This document shows, in pieces, positions 40,576 to 49,333 of a stretch of 64,000 bases of DNA (position 1 is the stretch's first letter; each line of letters opens with the position of its first letter). The notes beneath the pieces were generated by a model. It searched no databases. It was given only the letters and a program-made list of their open reading frames with translations, and had not been told where the DNA came from. The position numbers and the translations under genes were made by a program. The stretch is from Burkholderiales bacterium (GTDB taxonomy: Bacteria > Pseudomonadota > Gammaproteobacteria > Burkholderiales > SG8-41): NCBI GenBank assembly GCA_036262035.1, contig DATAJS010000009.1, positions 62,001-126,000 on the forward strand, read 5' to 3'.

Positions 40576-40770
40576 ATGGCAACATCTCCCACGCGCCGCC
40601 GCATCAAGTTCTCCGACGTCGTCGTCGGCGAACGGTTCTACGATCCCATCAGCCAGGAATACTTCGTGAAGCAGAGCGAATCGCTCGCGGCCATGGTCAC
40701 CGGCATCGGTGACGGGACGGTCGCGGACGAGTTCGAACCCGACGACATCGTCGGGGTGGACCTGCACTAA
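40576..40770 (+). CDS. small conserved hypothetical protein
   Basis: 64 residues (RRRIKFSDVVVGERFYDP, EYFVKQSESLAAMVTGIGDG, DEFEPDDIVGVDL). No signal peptide, membrane helix or cysteine is present. It follows the CocE stop by 7 bases and reads in the same direction, so it is probably its operon partner. The pattern looks like a small beta-barrel fold, but I recognise no family. The last 4 bases of the gene overlap the stop of the convergent RlmN-like gene. Confidence 0.72.
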   Translation: MATSPTRRRIKFSDVVVGERFYDPISQEYFVKQSESLAAMVTGIGDGTVADEFEPDDIVGVDLH

Positions 40771-41780
40771 GCGATCTGTCGCGAGCCGGCGGCTCGCGCG
40801 CGCAGCTGCCCGCATCCGGCTTCGACGTCCTGCCCCGCGGACTGGCGCAGCTTGGTGAGGATGCCGCGGCCGTGCAGCGTGCGTGCGATGTGCGCCGCGC
40901 GCTCCCACGAAGGCCTTTGGTACGGCACGCCGTCCACGCGGTTGTAGGGAATCATGTTGAGCACGCCGTAGCGGCCGGAGAGCAGGCGGACGATGCCTTC
41001 GATCTCGTCGTCGCCGTCGTTGATTCCTTCGAGCAGGGTCCACTGGTACTGGATGGGATAGCCGGTCGCGCGCGCGTACGCGTCGCCGCGCTCGACGATC
41101 TCCTCGGGCGTCAGGTCCGGCGCCCGCGGCAATAGCTCGCGCCGAAGCCCGGGCTTGGTCGTGTGCAGCGACAGGGCGAGCGCCGGTTTGACGCTGCGCT
41201 CCGGCAAGCGCTCGAAGACCCGCGGATCGCCGACCGTGGAGAGCACGAGGTTCTTGTGCCCGATATCGCCCAGCGCGCCGAGCAGGTCGATCGCATCGAG
41301 CACGTTGTCGAGGTTGTGCGCGGGCTCGCCCATGCCCATGAAGACCACTTTCCTGACGCTCCGGCGTGCCCGCGCGAGCGCGACCTGCGCCACCATCTCC
41401 GCGCTTCCCAGATGGCGCACCAGCCCGCCGCGGCCGGTCATGCAGAACACGCAGCCCACCGCGCAGCCGACCTGCGAGGAGATGCAGAGACCGTCCCGAG
41501 GCAGCAGCACGCTTTCCACGGTCTGACCGTCCTGCAGGCGGACCAGCAGGCGCTCCGAGCCGTCGCCGGCCGGATGCACCGACACGACGCGCGCCAGCCC
41601 GGCGAGTGCGGCTTCGATGCCGGGCAGGGCGGTGCGTAAGGACTGCGGCAGGAAATCCTCGAGGCGCCGCTTGCCGGAAGCCTGGGGCAGGGCGCGCGAC
41701 CACATCTTCAAGACGTGGTCGGCGTGAGCCGGCCGGGCGCCGCTCGCGCGCAGTCGCTGCTTTACATCCTCGAGTCGCAT
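40767..41780 (-). CDS. RlmN/Cfr-like radical SAM RNA methyltransferase
   Basis: 337 residues. The radical SAM cluster cysteines are Cys106, Cys110 and Cys113 in VGCAVGCVFCMTG. The family resolving cysteine near the end is Cys323 in DVEAGCGQLRA, and GMGEPAHNLDNVL and LALSLHTTKPGLR match the RlmN/Cfr core. Such enzymes methylate C2 or C8 of an adenosine in 23S rRNA or tRNA by a cysteine-methyl intermediate. The protein is shorter than typical RlmN (about 370-390) and its cluster loop (CAVGC) differs from the common CALDC/CNLAC form. It may be a paralogue of the housekeeping RlmN rather than the enzyme itself. Confidence 0.9.
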   Translation of the reverse strand: MRLEDVKQRLRASGARPAHADHVLKMWSRALPQASGKRRLEDFLPQSLRTALPGIEAALAGLARVVSVHPAGDGSERLLVRLQDGQTVESVLLPRDGLCISSQVGCAVGCVFCMTGRGGLVRHLGSAEMVAQVALARARRSVRKVVFMGMGEPAHNLDNVLDAIDLLGALGDIGHKNLVLSTVGDPRVFERLPERSVKPALALSLHTTKPGLRRELLPRAPDLTPEEIVERGDAYARATGYPIQYQWTLLEGINDGDDEIEGIVRLLSGRYGVLNMIPYNRVDGVPYQRPSWERAAHIARTLHGRGILTKLRQSAGQDVEAGCGQLRARAAGSRQIA

Positions 41781-41937
41781 GGGTGCGCGATTCTAAGCGA
41801 TCCGCGTGCCTCGACGACGCACGACCCGCGGTCGACTCTCGCGACCGGCATGGTGATGCGCCGGTACGAGAACGAGGGCGGCGGCGGCTGGGTGCACGGC
41901 TCGATGGTGGAGCTCGTGACGCCGGAGCCGAAGTAGG

Positions 41938-42453
41938 TCAGCTTTTCCAGTGCTGGAACAGCGGCCCGTCCTCTCCGCACACCGGATCGAGACGCGGCAG
42001 CGCGACGCGCGCGACCGCGGCTGCGCTGCGCTTGAGGTTCGACAGCAGAGGCGTGCATAGGTCGGGCTGCTGTCCCGTGGGATACGCGCCGACGATCCCC
42101 AGCGCGCCGTGCGACGAGAGCTTCTTGTGCCCGGTGCCGGCGGGCAGGACGATCACGTCGCCGGGCCTCGCGGTGACGACGACGCCGCCTTCACCGCCGA
42201 ACTGCGCCGTGACCTCGCCGCTGTAGACGCCGAGCGCTTCGTGCGCGTCGCAGTGGAAATGATGGAACGGATAGATGCCGTTGCGCCACGCGGCCGGCCA
42301 GGCGTTGCGGTCGAACAGCGCTTCGAACGCCGCGGCAGGATCGGCGCCGCAGATCTCGACCGCGTCCTGGTAGACGAGCACCGGCCAGAGCGGGTGATTG
42401 GGCACGCCGCCGCTCGCCGCAAGCCGGTGAACGATGACTTTATGGGCAATCAT
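41938..42453 (-). CDS. cupin family protein (YjlB-like)
   Basis: 171 residues from the ATG at 42453, chosen for the GGGAGGG just before it. The cupin double motif is visible: YPFHHFHCDAHEALGVYSGE (first histidine cluster and Glu) and PGDVIVLPAGTGHKKLS (second motif with His). The N-terminal NHPLWPVLVYQDAVEICGADPAAAFEALF and WRNGIYPFHHFH are as in the YjlB group of COG4297. A metal ion is likely bound, but no reaction is known for this group. It is divergent from the RidA-like gene, with 53 bases between the starts. The 157 bases between its stop and the RlmN-like gene contain only a short open frame without support. Confidence 0.88.
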   Translation of the reverse strand: MIAHKVIVHRLAASGGVPNHPLWPVLVYQDAVEICGADPAAAFEALFDRNAWPAAWRNGIYPFHHFHCDAHEALGVYSGEVTAQFGGEGGVVVTARPGDVIVLPAGTGHKKLSSHGALGIVGAYPTGQQPDLCTPLLSNLKRSAAAVARVALPRLDPVCGEDGPLFQHWKS

Positions 42454-42506
42454 CAGTGAGCCCTCCCGAGTGGGACAATGCGCTTTCCAAACCACAGGAG
42501 CACGAC

Positions 42507-42866
42507 ATGAGCATACAGCGCGTTTCGGTCGGCGGCACCGCCACGTTCAGCAAGGCCGTCACGGTCAGCGGTCCGGGGCGGACGGTCTACGTCTCGGGCA
42601 ACATCAGCCCGCACGGCTCGCTGGCCGAGCAGACCAACGGCTGCTTCGACGAGATCGAGCGGGCGCTGCAGGAGGCCGGCGGCACGATGGAGCACGTGGT
42701 GCGCATCACCGCGTGGCTGACGAGCCTCACCGAATACGCCGAATACAACCGCGTGCGCGGCGAGCGCTTCCGGGGCAACCTGCCCGCGAGCGCCGCGGTG
42801 CAGGTGGCCGGGCTTTTGCGCGGGGCGCTGATCGAAATCGACGCGATTGCATTCATTCCGGACTGA
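42507..42866 (+). CDS. RidA/YjgF family protein
   Basis: 119 residues from the ATG at 42507 (CAGGAG upstream). The fold signature is present: YVSGNISPHGSLAEQTNGCFDEIERALQEAGGTMEHVVRITAWLT and a C-terminal IEIDAIAFIPD. Classical RidA proteins deaminate reactive enamines and depend on an Arg in the segment before the last strands. Here that region reads LPASAAVQVAGL with no Arg in the usual place, so it probably belongs to one of the other Rid subfamilies with a different or unknown activity. It is divergent from the cupin gene. Confidence 0.88.
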   Translation: MSIQRVSVGGTATFSKAVTVSGPGRTVYVSGNISPHGSLAEQTNGCFDEIERALQEAGGTMEHVVRITAWLTSLTEYAEYNRVRGERFRGNLPASAAVQVAGLLRGALIEIDAIAFIPD

Positions 42867-42927
42867 CGCGAAGCTGGCCCGGAGAATGCTTGCATCTCTC
42901 CATATCTAAAGCTTCGGGAGAGATGCG

Positions 42928-43329
42928 ATGAAGAAATATCTGGTTACATTGGCGGCATTAGGCCTCTGTACGAGCGTTTTCGCGCAGAGCGTCACGGCGG
43001 GCGGCGGATCGGCCACGATCGTCGGGCGTGACGGGAGCACCGTCTCCGCCGGTCCGGGCGGTGCGTCGATTACGTCGGGGAGCGGCAACACCGTTTCGTC
43101 GGGCGGCAGCCCGGGTTCGGTCATTCTCGACAACCAGTCGAGCGTGACCAGCTCGGTGACGACCGACAGCACCGGCACGACGTCCAGCACCATCAGCAAC
43201 AGCAGCACCGGCAGCATGTGCAGCGCGGTGAACGCGGGCATGCGCTGCGAGATCTCGTGCCAGGCGCCGCAGGTCGCGCAGTGCTGGAAGGGAGAGTACG
43301 CGAGTGAGCCTGTCTGCTATTGCCGGTAG
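42928..43329 (+). CDS. small secreted Ser/Gly/Thr-rich protein with C-terminal cysteines
   Basis: 133 residues. A signal peptide (KKYLVTLAALGLCTSVFAQ) is followed by a low-complexity Gly/Ser/Thr region (about 20-95: GGGSATIVGRDGSTVSAGPGG, SSVTSSVTTDSTGTTSSTISN). A compact tail carries five cysteines (MCSAVNAGMRCEISCQAPQVAQCWKGEYASEPVCYCR), likely disulfide bonded. The ribosome site GGGAGAG is good. The composition suggests a flexible surface or extracellular linker tethered to a small knot. I recognise no family. A short hairpin CAGGCTGAAAGCCTG follows the stop, without a T tract. Confidence 0.78.
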   Translation: MKKYLVTLAALGLCTSVFAQSVTAGGGSATIVGRDGSTVSAGPGGASITSGSGNTVSSGGSPGSVILDNQSSVTSSVTTDSTGTTSSTISNSSTGSMCSAVNAGMRCEISCQAPQVAQCWKGEYASEPVCYCR

Positions 43330-43383
43330 CATTGCAGGCTGAAAGCCTGATTCCTGCGGCGTGATTCGTGTTATTTACGTTGC

Positions 43384-44733
43384 ATGGAAATCAAGCCACC
43401 TATCCCTCGCGCGGTCCTCGTCGGCGTTCAGCTTCCGGACGTCGACGACGCCGCTCACACCGCGAGCCTCGCGGAGCTCGCCCGTCTGGTGAAGACGCTC
43501 GGCTACGAGGTCGCATCCACGCTGTCTCAAAAACGGCCCGCCATCGATAGCGCCGCCGTGCTCGGCAAAGGGCGGCTCGAAGAGCTGGCGGCCATGACGG
43601 GCGGGACCGGCGTCGTCGAATCGGGCGCCACGGCGCGCAAGTCGAAGGCGCGCGAGCGCTTCGAAACGGCCGACGACGACCAGCCGCGGGCACCGGCGGA
43701 GCCGGGTGCAGACGCGGCACGCAAGCCGGAGTTCGTCGTCGTCGATCACGAGCTGTCGCCCAACCAGGCGCGCAACCTCGAGCGCGCGACGGGCGCGCAG
43801 GTGCTCGATCGCACCGGAGTGATCGTCGAGATCTTCCATCGCCACGCGCGCAGCCGCGAGGCCAGGCTGCAGGTGGAGATGGCGCGGTTGAGGTATGTCG
43901 CGCCGCGCCTGCGCGAGTCTTCGGCCGGGCCGGGGCGGCTCCAGGCGGGTGAATCCGATCTCGAGCTCGATCGCCGCAAGATACGCGATCGGCTCGCGGA
44001 GCTGAAAGAGCAGCTCGACGAGGTCCAGCGCGACAACTCGCAGCGCCGCCACGCCCGCCGCGACCAGCTTCGCGTCGCGCTGGTCGGCTATACGAACGCG
44101 GGCAAGTCGTCGCTCATGCGCGCGCTCACGGGGAGCGAGGTGCTGGTCGCCGACAAGCTCTTCGCGACGCTCGACACCACCGTGCGCGCGCTGCACCCGT
44201 CGACGAATCCGCGCGTGCTCGTCTCCGACACGGTGGGGTTCATCAGGAAGCTGCCGCACGATCTCGTCGCGTCGTTCCGCTCCACGCTCGACGAGGCGCT
44301 GGAAGCGTCGCTGCTGCTGTTCGTCGTCGACGCGTCGGATCCCGATCACGAATCGCAGCTCGAGGTGAGCCGCTCGGTGCTCAGCGATATCGGCGCCGAA
44401 GGGATACCGTCGCGCCTCGTCCTGAACAAGATCGATCGCGTCGGCGAGGCGGATCGCGCCGTGCTGCGAGAGAAACATCCCGGCGCGATCATGGTGTCCG
44501 CGAAATCGCCGGAGCACGTCGCCATGCTGCGCGAGAAGCTCATCGAGTTCTTCGAAGCGTCGATGGTGGACGACGAGCTGGTGTTGCCTTATGCGAAGCA
44601 GTCCCTGCTGGGCGAGATCTACGAAAACGCGCGCGTGCTCTCCGAGGAATACGACGCGGACGGCAGGATCCTGAAAGTGCGCGGCCTGCCGGGCGCCATC
44701 GCCCGCCTGCAGCGGGCTCTCGCGACTTCTTAG
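43384..44733 (+). CDS. hflX: GTPase HflX-like protein
   Basis: 449 residues. The N-terminal HflX domain has KRPAIDSAAVLGKGRLEEL, FVVVDHELSPNQARNLER, LDRTGVIVEIFHRHARSREARLQVEMARLRY and a coiled coil (about 195-225). The G domain follows: Walker A GYTNAGKSSL (235-244), DTVGFIRKLP (G3), NKID (G4) and SAK (G5). HflX rescues stalled ribosomes by splitting them. Two oddities are visible: an acidic and Pro-rich insert of about 35 residues (about 80-114), and the loss of the conserved GGIGxRGPGE linker, here SSAGPGRLQAGES. It is not in the hfq-hflX-hflKC cluster expected for proteobacteria, so it may be a second copy. Confidence 0.9.
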   Translation: MEIKPPIPRAVLVGVQLPDVDDAAHTASLAELARLVKTLGYEVASTLSQKRPAIDSAAVLGKGRLEELAAMTGGTGVVESGATARKSKARERFETADDDQPRAPAEPGADAARKPEFVVVDHELSPNQARNLERATGAQVLDRTGVIVEIFHRHARSREARLQVEMARLRYVAPRLRESSAGPGRLQAGESDLELDRRKIRDRLAELKEQLDEVQRDNSQRRHARRDQLRVALVGYTNAGKSSLMRALTGSEVLVADKLFATLDTTVRALHPSTNPRVLVSDTVGFIRKLPHDLVASFRSTLDEALEASLLLFVVDASDPDHESQLEVSRSVLSDIGAEGIPSRLVLNKIDRVGEADRAVLREKHPGAIMVSAKSPEHVAMLREKLIEFFEASMVDDELVLPYAKQSLLGEIYENARVLSEEYDADGRILKVRGLPGAIARLQRALATS

Positions 44734-44747
44734 TCGAGGGCCGCGCG

Positions 44748-46385
44748 TCAGGCGGCTGCGAGCACCAGGTCCGACGCCTTCTCGCCGATCATGATCGACG
44801 GCGCGTTGGTGTTGGATCCGACCATCGTCGGCATGATGGACGCGTCGCACACGCGCAGTCCCTCGATGCCGTGCACGCGCAGGCTCGCATCGACCACGGC
44901 CTGCGCGTCGTTGCCCATCCGGCACGTGCCGATGGGATGGTAGGAGGTCTGCCCGGTCTTGCGCACGTGATCGAGCAGCGCGTCGTCGTCGTCCGCCGCC
45001 GGACCGGGCCGCGTTTCCCTGACGATGTGCTGCGCGAGCGCCGGCTGGGCGGCGACCTTGCGGATCATGCGCAGCGCCGCGAGCATCGTGTTCACGTCGT
45101 GCTCGTGCGAGAGATAGTTCGCGCGGATCTCCGGCGGCGTCGACGGATCGGGGCCTTTCACGTGCACCGAACCCTTCGATTCCGGCCGCAGCACGTAGGT
45201 GCCGATCGCGAATCCGCCATGGGCATCGAGCCCCATCTTCTCCGCGAAGTTGCGCGCCTGACGGTTGTCGGCGTAATGACTGCTCGCCATGGACAACTGG
45301 TGTAGCTGGAATTTGATGTCGGGCCGATCGAGATCGGGGCGGCTGCGCGCGATCGCCATCGAGGTTGCCGACGAGGAGGCCATCAATCCGCGCCCGAGGA
45401 AGAGCCAGCGCGCGCCCATCTTCGCCTGGAGCAGCGGATTGCGCAGGATCGTATTGAGCGTGACCGGCAGCTTCGTCTCGTAGGAGATGCGCACGTGCAG
45501 GTGGTCGCGCAGGTTCTCGCCGACGCCCGGCAACTCGTGCACGACGTCGACGCCGGCGCGCTTGAGCACGTCGCGCTGCCCGATGCCGGAGAGCTCGAGC
45601 AGTTGCGGCGACTGGATCGCGCCCGCGGCCAGCAGGACTTCGCGCCGCGCGCGAACGGTGCGCTCTTCGTCACCTTTCCGGTAAACGACGCCGACCGCCT
45701 TGCGGCCCTCCATCACCACGCGCTGCGCCAGCGCGCCGCTCTCGATGGTGAGATTCGGGCGCTTCATGGCGGGAAGCAGATAGGCATCGGCCGTATGGCG
45801 GCGGCGGCCGCGGCGGGTGTTGTGCTGGAGATAGCCGACGCCTTCGAAGCGCCGGCCGTTGTAATCGTTGGTGACCGGCACGCCCGCCTGCTCGGACGCT
45901 TTGATGAAACCTTCGGAGAGGGGATCGCGATCCTTGTAGCGCGTGATGTACATCGGTCCGTTGCGTCCGCGCAGGTCCGAATCGGCCTGCTCGTAGTGCT
46001 CCATCCGCTTCAGGTACGGGAGCACCTCGGTGAATCCCCAGCCGGCGTTACCGAGGCTTTCCCAATGATCGTATTCGAGCGGGTCGCCGCGCACCCAGAT
46101 CATGCCGTTGACCGCAGAGGAGCCGCCGAGCGCGCGGCCGCGCGGCCAGAAGAGGCTGCGGCCGGCGACCTTCTCGTCGGGCTCGGTCTGGAAGCGCCAG
46201 ATCGCACGCTCGCCGGTGAGGATGTGCGCGATGCCCGACGGGATTCGGATCCACATCCAGCGATCGTCTTCGCCGGCTTCGAGCAGCAGCACGCGATGCG
46301 TGCCCGATGCCGACAACCGATTGGCCAGGACGGCGCCGGCCGAGCCGGCGCCCACGACGATGTAGTCGTATTCCGCTTCGCTCAT
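44748..46385 (-). CDS. GMC family FAD oxidoreductase (choline dehydrogenase-like)
   Basis: 545 residues. N-terminal FAD-binding [23 protein letters not shown] and [20 protein letters not shown] (GMC signature 1), then [16 protein letters not shown] (signature 2). The catalytic pair lies in [11 protein letters not shown] and the C-terminal [24 protein letters not shown]. These flavoproteins oxidise primary alcohols to aldehydes or ketones, in the cytoplasm or at the membrane. The start is clear, with GGAGGAGAG upstream. It follows the LLM oxidoreductase at 46407 on the same strand with a 21-base gap, so the two form a small redox operon. The substrate cannot be told from sequence. Confidence 0.95.
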   Translation of the reverse strand: MSEAEYDYIVVGAGSAGAVLANRLSASGTHRVLLLEAGEDDRWMWIRIPSGIAHILTGERAIWRFQTEPDEKVAGRSLFWPRGRALGGSSAVNGMIWVRGDPLEYDHWESLGNAGWGFTEVLPYLKRMEHYEQADSDLRGRNGPMYITRYKDRDPLSEGFIKASEQAGVPVTNDYNGRRFEGVGYLQHNTRRGRRRHTADAYLLPAMKRPNLTIESGALAQRVVMEGRKAVGVVYRKGDEERTVRARREVLLAAGAIQSPQLLELSGIGQRDVLKRAGVDVVHELPGVGENLRDHLHVRISYETKLPVTLNTILRNPLLQAKMGARWLFLGRGLMASSSATSMAIARSRPDLDRPDIKFQLHQLSMASSHYADNRQARNFAEKMGLDAHGGFAIGTYVLRPESKGSVHVKGPDPSTPPEIRANYLSHEHDVNTMLAALRMIRKVAAQPALAQHIVRETRPGPAADDDDALLDHVRKTGQTSYHPIGTCRMGNDAQAVVDASLRVHGIEGLRVCDASIMPTMVGSNTNAPSIMIGEKASDLVLAAA

Positions 46386-46406
46386 GATCGAATCTCTCCT
46401 CCTTGA

Positions 46407-47264
46407 TTATTTATTCGCGACTTCCCTGAACTTTCGCAGCATGTCGATCTGATCCTCGAGCTTCGGCTCGCGCCACATCGGATAGAGCATCACGAAGTCC
46501 GCGCCGAGTCGACGCCAGCCGTCGGCCGCCGCTTCCCACGCTTTCGGATCGGCGTCGTGCATGCGCAGCCATCCTTCGAGGCCGAACTTCGCGGCGTCGC
46601 GGCCGTTATTGCGGATCTCCTCGCGCAACAGCGCGAGCTTCTGCTCGGCTTCCGCATCGGGCGCCATGATCGGCATCCAGCCGTCGCCCAACCGCGCCGC
46701 GCGCTTCACCACCGCATCCGACGAGCCGCCGAACCAGATCGGGATCGGCCGCTGCGCCGGCGGCGGCACGATGTTGACGCCTTTCAGATGATGGAAGCGG
46801 CCTTCGAAGTCGACGAGGTCCTCGGACCACAGCCGTCGCAACACTTCGGCCTGCTCCGCCTGCCGCGCGCCGCGGGTTTTCCAGTCGGCGCCGAGCGCTT
46901 CGTATTCGACGTGGTTCCAGCCGCCGCCGATGCCCAGCCGCAGGCGCCCGCCGCTCAACAGGTCGACTTCGGCCGCCTGCTTGGCGATGAGCCCGGTCTG
47001 CCGCTGCGGCGCTATTAGGATCCCGCTCGACAGGCGGATGGTCTTGGTGACCGCGGCGAGAAAACCGAGCGTCACGAAGGTTTCGTGGAACGGATCCTTC
47101 TCGTCGTAACGCGGTGTCCATCCATCCCGTGCCGTGGCGCCGAACACGTGATCGGGCACCTCGATATAGGCGTAGCCGAGATCCTCGGCGGCTTGCGCCC
47201 AGTCGCGAATCCTGGCCGGATCGGCTCCGATGTCCCGCGTCGGAAACATTGCGTTGAGCTGCAT
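46407..47264 (-). CDS. LLM-class F420-dependent oxidoreductase
   Basis: 285 residues in the TIM-barrel of luciferase-like enzymes, close to the group annotated as probable F420-dependent (TIGR03619): NAMFPTRDIGADPARIRDWAQAAEDLGY, YIEVPDHVFG, SGILIAPQRQTGLIAKQAAEVDLLSGGRLRLGIGGGW and IPIWFGGSSDAVVKRAARLGDGW. It would transfer hydride between a small organic molecule and F420 or FMN. It is upstream of the GMC dehydrogenase and divergent from the MBL hydrolase at 47323. It is not the same subfamily as the LLM proteins at 9108 or 60971. Confidence 0.92.
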   Translation of the reverse strand: MQLNAMFPTRDIGADPARIRDWAQAAEDLGYAYIEVPDHVFGATARDGWTPRYDEKDPFHETFVTLGFLAAVTKTIRLSSGILIAPQRQTGLIAKQAAEVDLLSGGRLRLGIGGGWNHVEYEALGADWKTRGARQAEQAEVLRRLWSEDLVDFEGRFHHLKGVNIVPPPAQRPIPIWFGGSSDAVVKRAARLGDGWMPIMAPDAEAEQKLALLREEIRNNGRDAAKFGLEGWLRMHDADPKAWEAAADGWRRLGADFVMLYPMWREPKLEDQIDMLRKFREVANK

Positions 47265-47322
47265 GCGGCCACCTTGTAAGGTCTATGGCATCTTTACGGA
47301 GAATACCGCGCGCGGAGGAGAT

Positions 47323-48192
47323 ATGCAGGCTGCACGTATCGGCGATTTCGAAGTGCATCGCGTCACCGAGGGGCCGTTCATCGCGCCCGAGACGTTCTTT
47401 CCCGATTACGACGCGGAGGTGCTGCGGTCGCGGCCCGACATGGCGTCGCCGCGGCTGATCGACCCTGCGACCGGCAAGCTCGTCTTCAGCTTCCAGTGCT
47501 TCATCGTGAAGACCGGGCGGCACACGATCCTGATCGACTCGTGCCTCGGCAACGACAAGGAGCGCCCGACGCGCCCGCAGTTCCACCGATTGAAAACGCC
47601 TTTCCTCGCCGATCTCGGCGAGGCGGGGGTCAAACCGGAAGACATCGATTACGTGATGTGCACGCACCTGCACTGGGATCATGTCGGCTGGAACACGCGC
47701 CTGGATAACGGGCGCTGGGTGCCGACTTTTCCCAACGCGCGCTACGTCATGGCGCGCCGCGAGTTCGACCATTGGCAGGCGTTTGCGCAACGGGGAGAGG
47801 ACAGCCCGCATCGCCTCGCTTTCGAGGACAGCGTGCTGCCGGTCGTGCGCACCGGCCAGTCGGTGCTGGTCGACGACGATTACGCCTTCGAGGACGGCTT
47901 GTGGTTCGAGAGCGCGCCGGGACACACGCCCGGCAATGTGGTGATTCACGCGGCTTCGCGTGAGGACCGCGCGGTGTTCCCCGGCGATGTCGTGCATCAC
48001 CAGCTGCAGTTGGCGCGCCCCGAGCTGTCGACGATCGCCTGCACCGATCGCGAGCTTTCGCGCAAGACGCGCACCCGTCTCGTCGAAGAGTACGCCGAGC
48101 GCGGCACCCGGCTCTTTCCGGCGCACTTTCCGTCGCCGACGGCCGGACGGATCGTGCGGCACGGCAGCGCGTACGCGTACGCTTTCGAGTAG
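47323..48192 (+). CDS. MBL-fold metallo-hydrolase
   Basis: 289 residues from the ATG at 47323 (GGAGGAGAT just upstream, far better than earlier in-frame starts). Zinc ligands follow the HxHxDH motif: His115, His117, Asp119 and His120 in CTHLHWDHVGWN. APGHTPGNVVIHA supplies the next His, FPGDVVHH the bridging Asp, and FPAHFPSPTAG the last His. The group resembles N-acyl homoserine lactonases and lactone hydrolases, but many are of unknown substrate. It leads a run of plus-strand genes: asparaginase II-like, then the hydantoinase operon. It could open a lactone or cyclic amide in that context. Confidence 0.92.
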   Translation: MQAARIGDFEVHRVTEGPFIAPETFFPDYDAEVLRSRPDMASPRLIDPATGKLVFSFQCFIVKTGRHTILIDSCLGNDKERPTRPQFHRLKTPFLADLGEAGVKPEDIDYVMCTHLHWDHVGWNTRLDNGRWVPTFPNARYVMARREFDHWQAFAQRGEDSPHRLAFEDSVLPVVRTGQSVLVDDDYAFEDGLWFESAPGHTPGNVVIHAASREDRAVFPGDVVHHQLQLARPELSTIACTDRELSRKTRTRLVEEYAERGTRLFPAHFPSPTAGRIVRHGSAYAYAFE

Positions 48193-48226
48193 GCTGTGCA
48201 CCGCTTTGGTGAGAAAAGGAATCTGA

Positions 48227-49237
48227 GTGTCGTTCGTGAAGATGGTGGAAGTGTGGCGGGGCGAGGTCGTCGAGAGCGTTCATTACGGTGCGGCAGCGGT
48301 CTCCAACGCCCGCGGCGAGATCGTCGCCGGATGGGGCGACATCGATACGGTGATCTATCCGCGGTCGGCGCTGAAGCCGATCCAGGCGATCGCGCTCGTC
48401 GAGACGGGCGCGTTCGAGAAGATGGGGCTGAGCGCGCAGCATCTCGCGCTCGCCTGTGCCTCGCACTACGGCGAGCCGTTCCATGTCGAGCTCGTCGCGG
48501 GCTGGCTCGCGCGGCTCGGGCTCGATCAGGACGCTCTCGCCTGCGGACCCGATCTTCCGATGGATGCCGCGACGGCGCACGCCGCGCTGCGCCGCGGAGC
48601 ATCGAAGCAGCGCATCTATCACAATTGCTCGGGTAAGCATTGCGGCTTCCTGAGCGTGTGCCGCCATCTCGGCTGGCCCGTCGACGGTTACGATCGTCTC
48701 GACCATCCCGCGCAGCAGCTCTATCTGGACGCGCTGAGCGAAATGGCCGCGGTCGATGCGCGCGGCCTCACGTTCGGCATCGACGGCTGCACGCTGCCCG
48801 CCGCGGCGATGCCGCTGAAGGATATGGCTGCCACCATGGCTCGATTCGCGGATGCGCGCGCCGCGTCGGCCGGCCGGCGCGCCGCCGTCATGGCGATCCA
48901 CGACGCGATGCGCGCGCATCCGCGCTACGCGTCGGGAACCGATGCGCCCGGGGTGCGCATCGCTCACGTCACGCGCGGCCGTGTCATCGTCAAGACGGGT
49001 GCGGAAGGATTCATCACCGCCTACGTGCCGGAGCAGGGTCTCGCGCTCGCGCTGAAGATCGCCGACGGCGAGCCGCGCGCCCGCGTCCCCGCTTTGATCG
49101 CGTCGCTCGCGGCGACCGGCATGATCAGCGGAGCTGAGCGCGACGAGCTCGCCCGGCTTGCCGAGCCGCCGATCCTGGACAGCATCGGCAGGGAGGTCGG
49201 GCGGCTTCGTGCGCGCACGGGCGATCTCGCGATATAG
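48227..49237 (+). CDS. asparaginase II-like protein (PF06089 type)
   Basis: 336 residues from a GTG at 48227 with AAGGA 6 bases upstream. Family blocks are GDIDTVIYPRSALKPIQAIALVETGA, LACASHYGEP, NCSGKHCGFLSVCRHLGW and GIDGCTLPAAAMPLKDMA. This is the rhizobial-type asparaginase family (ReAII-like), which uses a Ser-Lys set and zinc rather than the Thr of the E. coli enzymes. It cleaves asparagine to aspartate and ammonia, or a related amide. It precedes the hydantoinase genes by 96 bases, consistent with amide nitrogen salvage. A second, unrelated asparaginase lies at 59097. Confidence 0.92.
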   Translation: MSFVKMVEVWRGEVVESVHYGAAAVSNARGEIVAGWGDIDTVIYPRSALKPIQAIALVETGAFEKMGLSAQHLALACASHYGEPFHVELVAGWLARLGLDQDALACGPDLPMDAATAHAALRRGASKQRIYHNCSGKHCGFLSVCRHLGWPVDGYDRLDHPAQQLYLDALSEMAAVDARGLTFGIDGCTLPAAAMPLKDMAATMARFADARAASAGRRAAVMAIHDAMRAHPRYASGTDAPGVRIAHVTRGRVIVKTGAEGFITAYVPEQGLALALKIADGEPRARVPALIASLAATGMISGAERDELARLAEPPILDSIGREVGRLRARTGDLAI

Positions 49238-49333
49238 TCGGGACTCGGCATCCAGAACATCGAGGGCGGCGCAGGGCCGGTTGGAGATCGGCCTGACAGC
49301 GAACGCCGCGACCTCATCATCCAAAGGTTTGTC

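Noticed and set aside
41715-41936. Short plus-strand frame between the RlmN-like and cupin genes
   Set aside because: No ribosome site or homology pattern was visible, and its first part is antisense to the RlmN-like gene.
43330-43360. Hairpin CAGGCTGAAAGCCTG after the small secreted protein as a terminator
   Set aside because: The stem has 6 pairs but there is no following T tract, so a terminator call is not supported.
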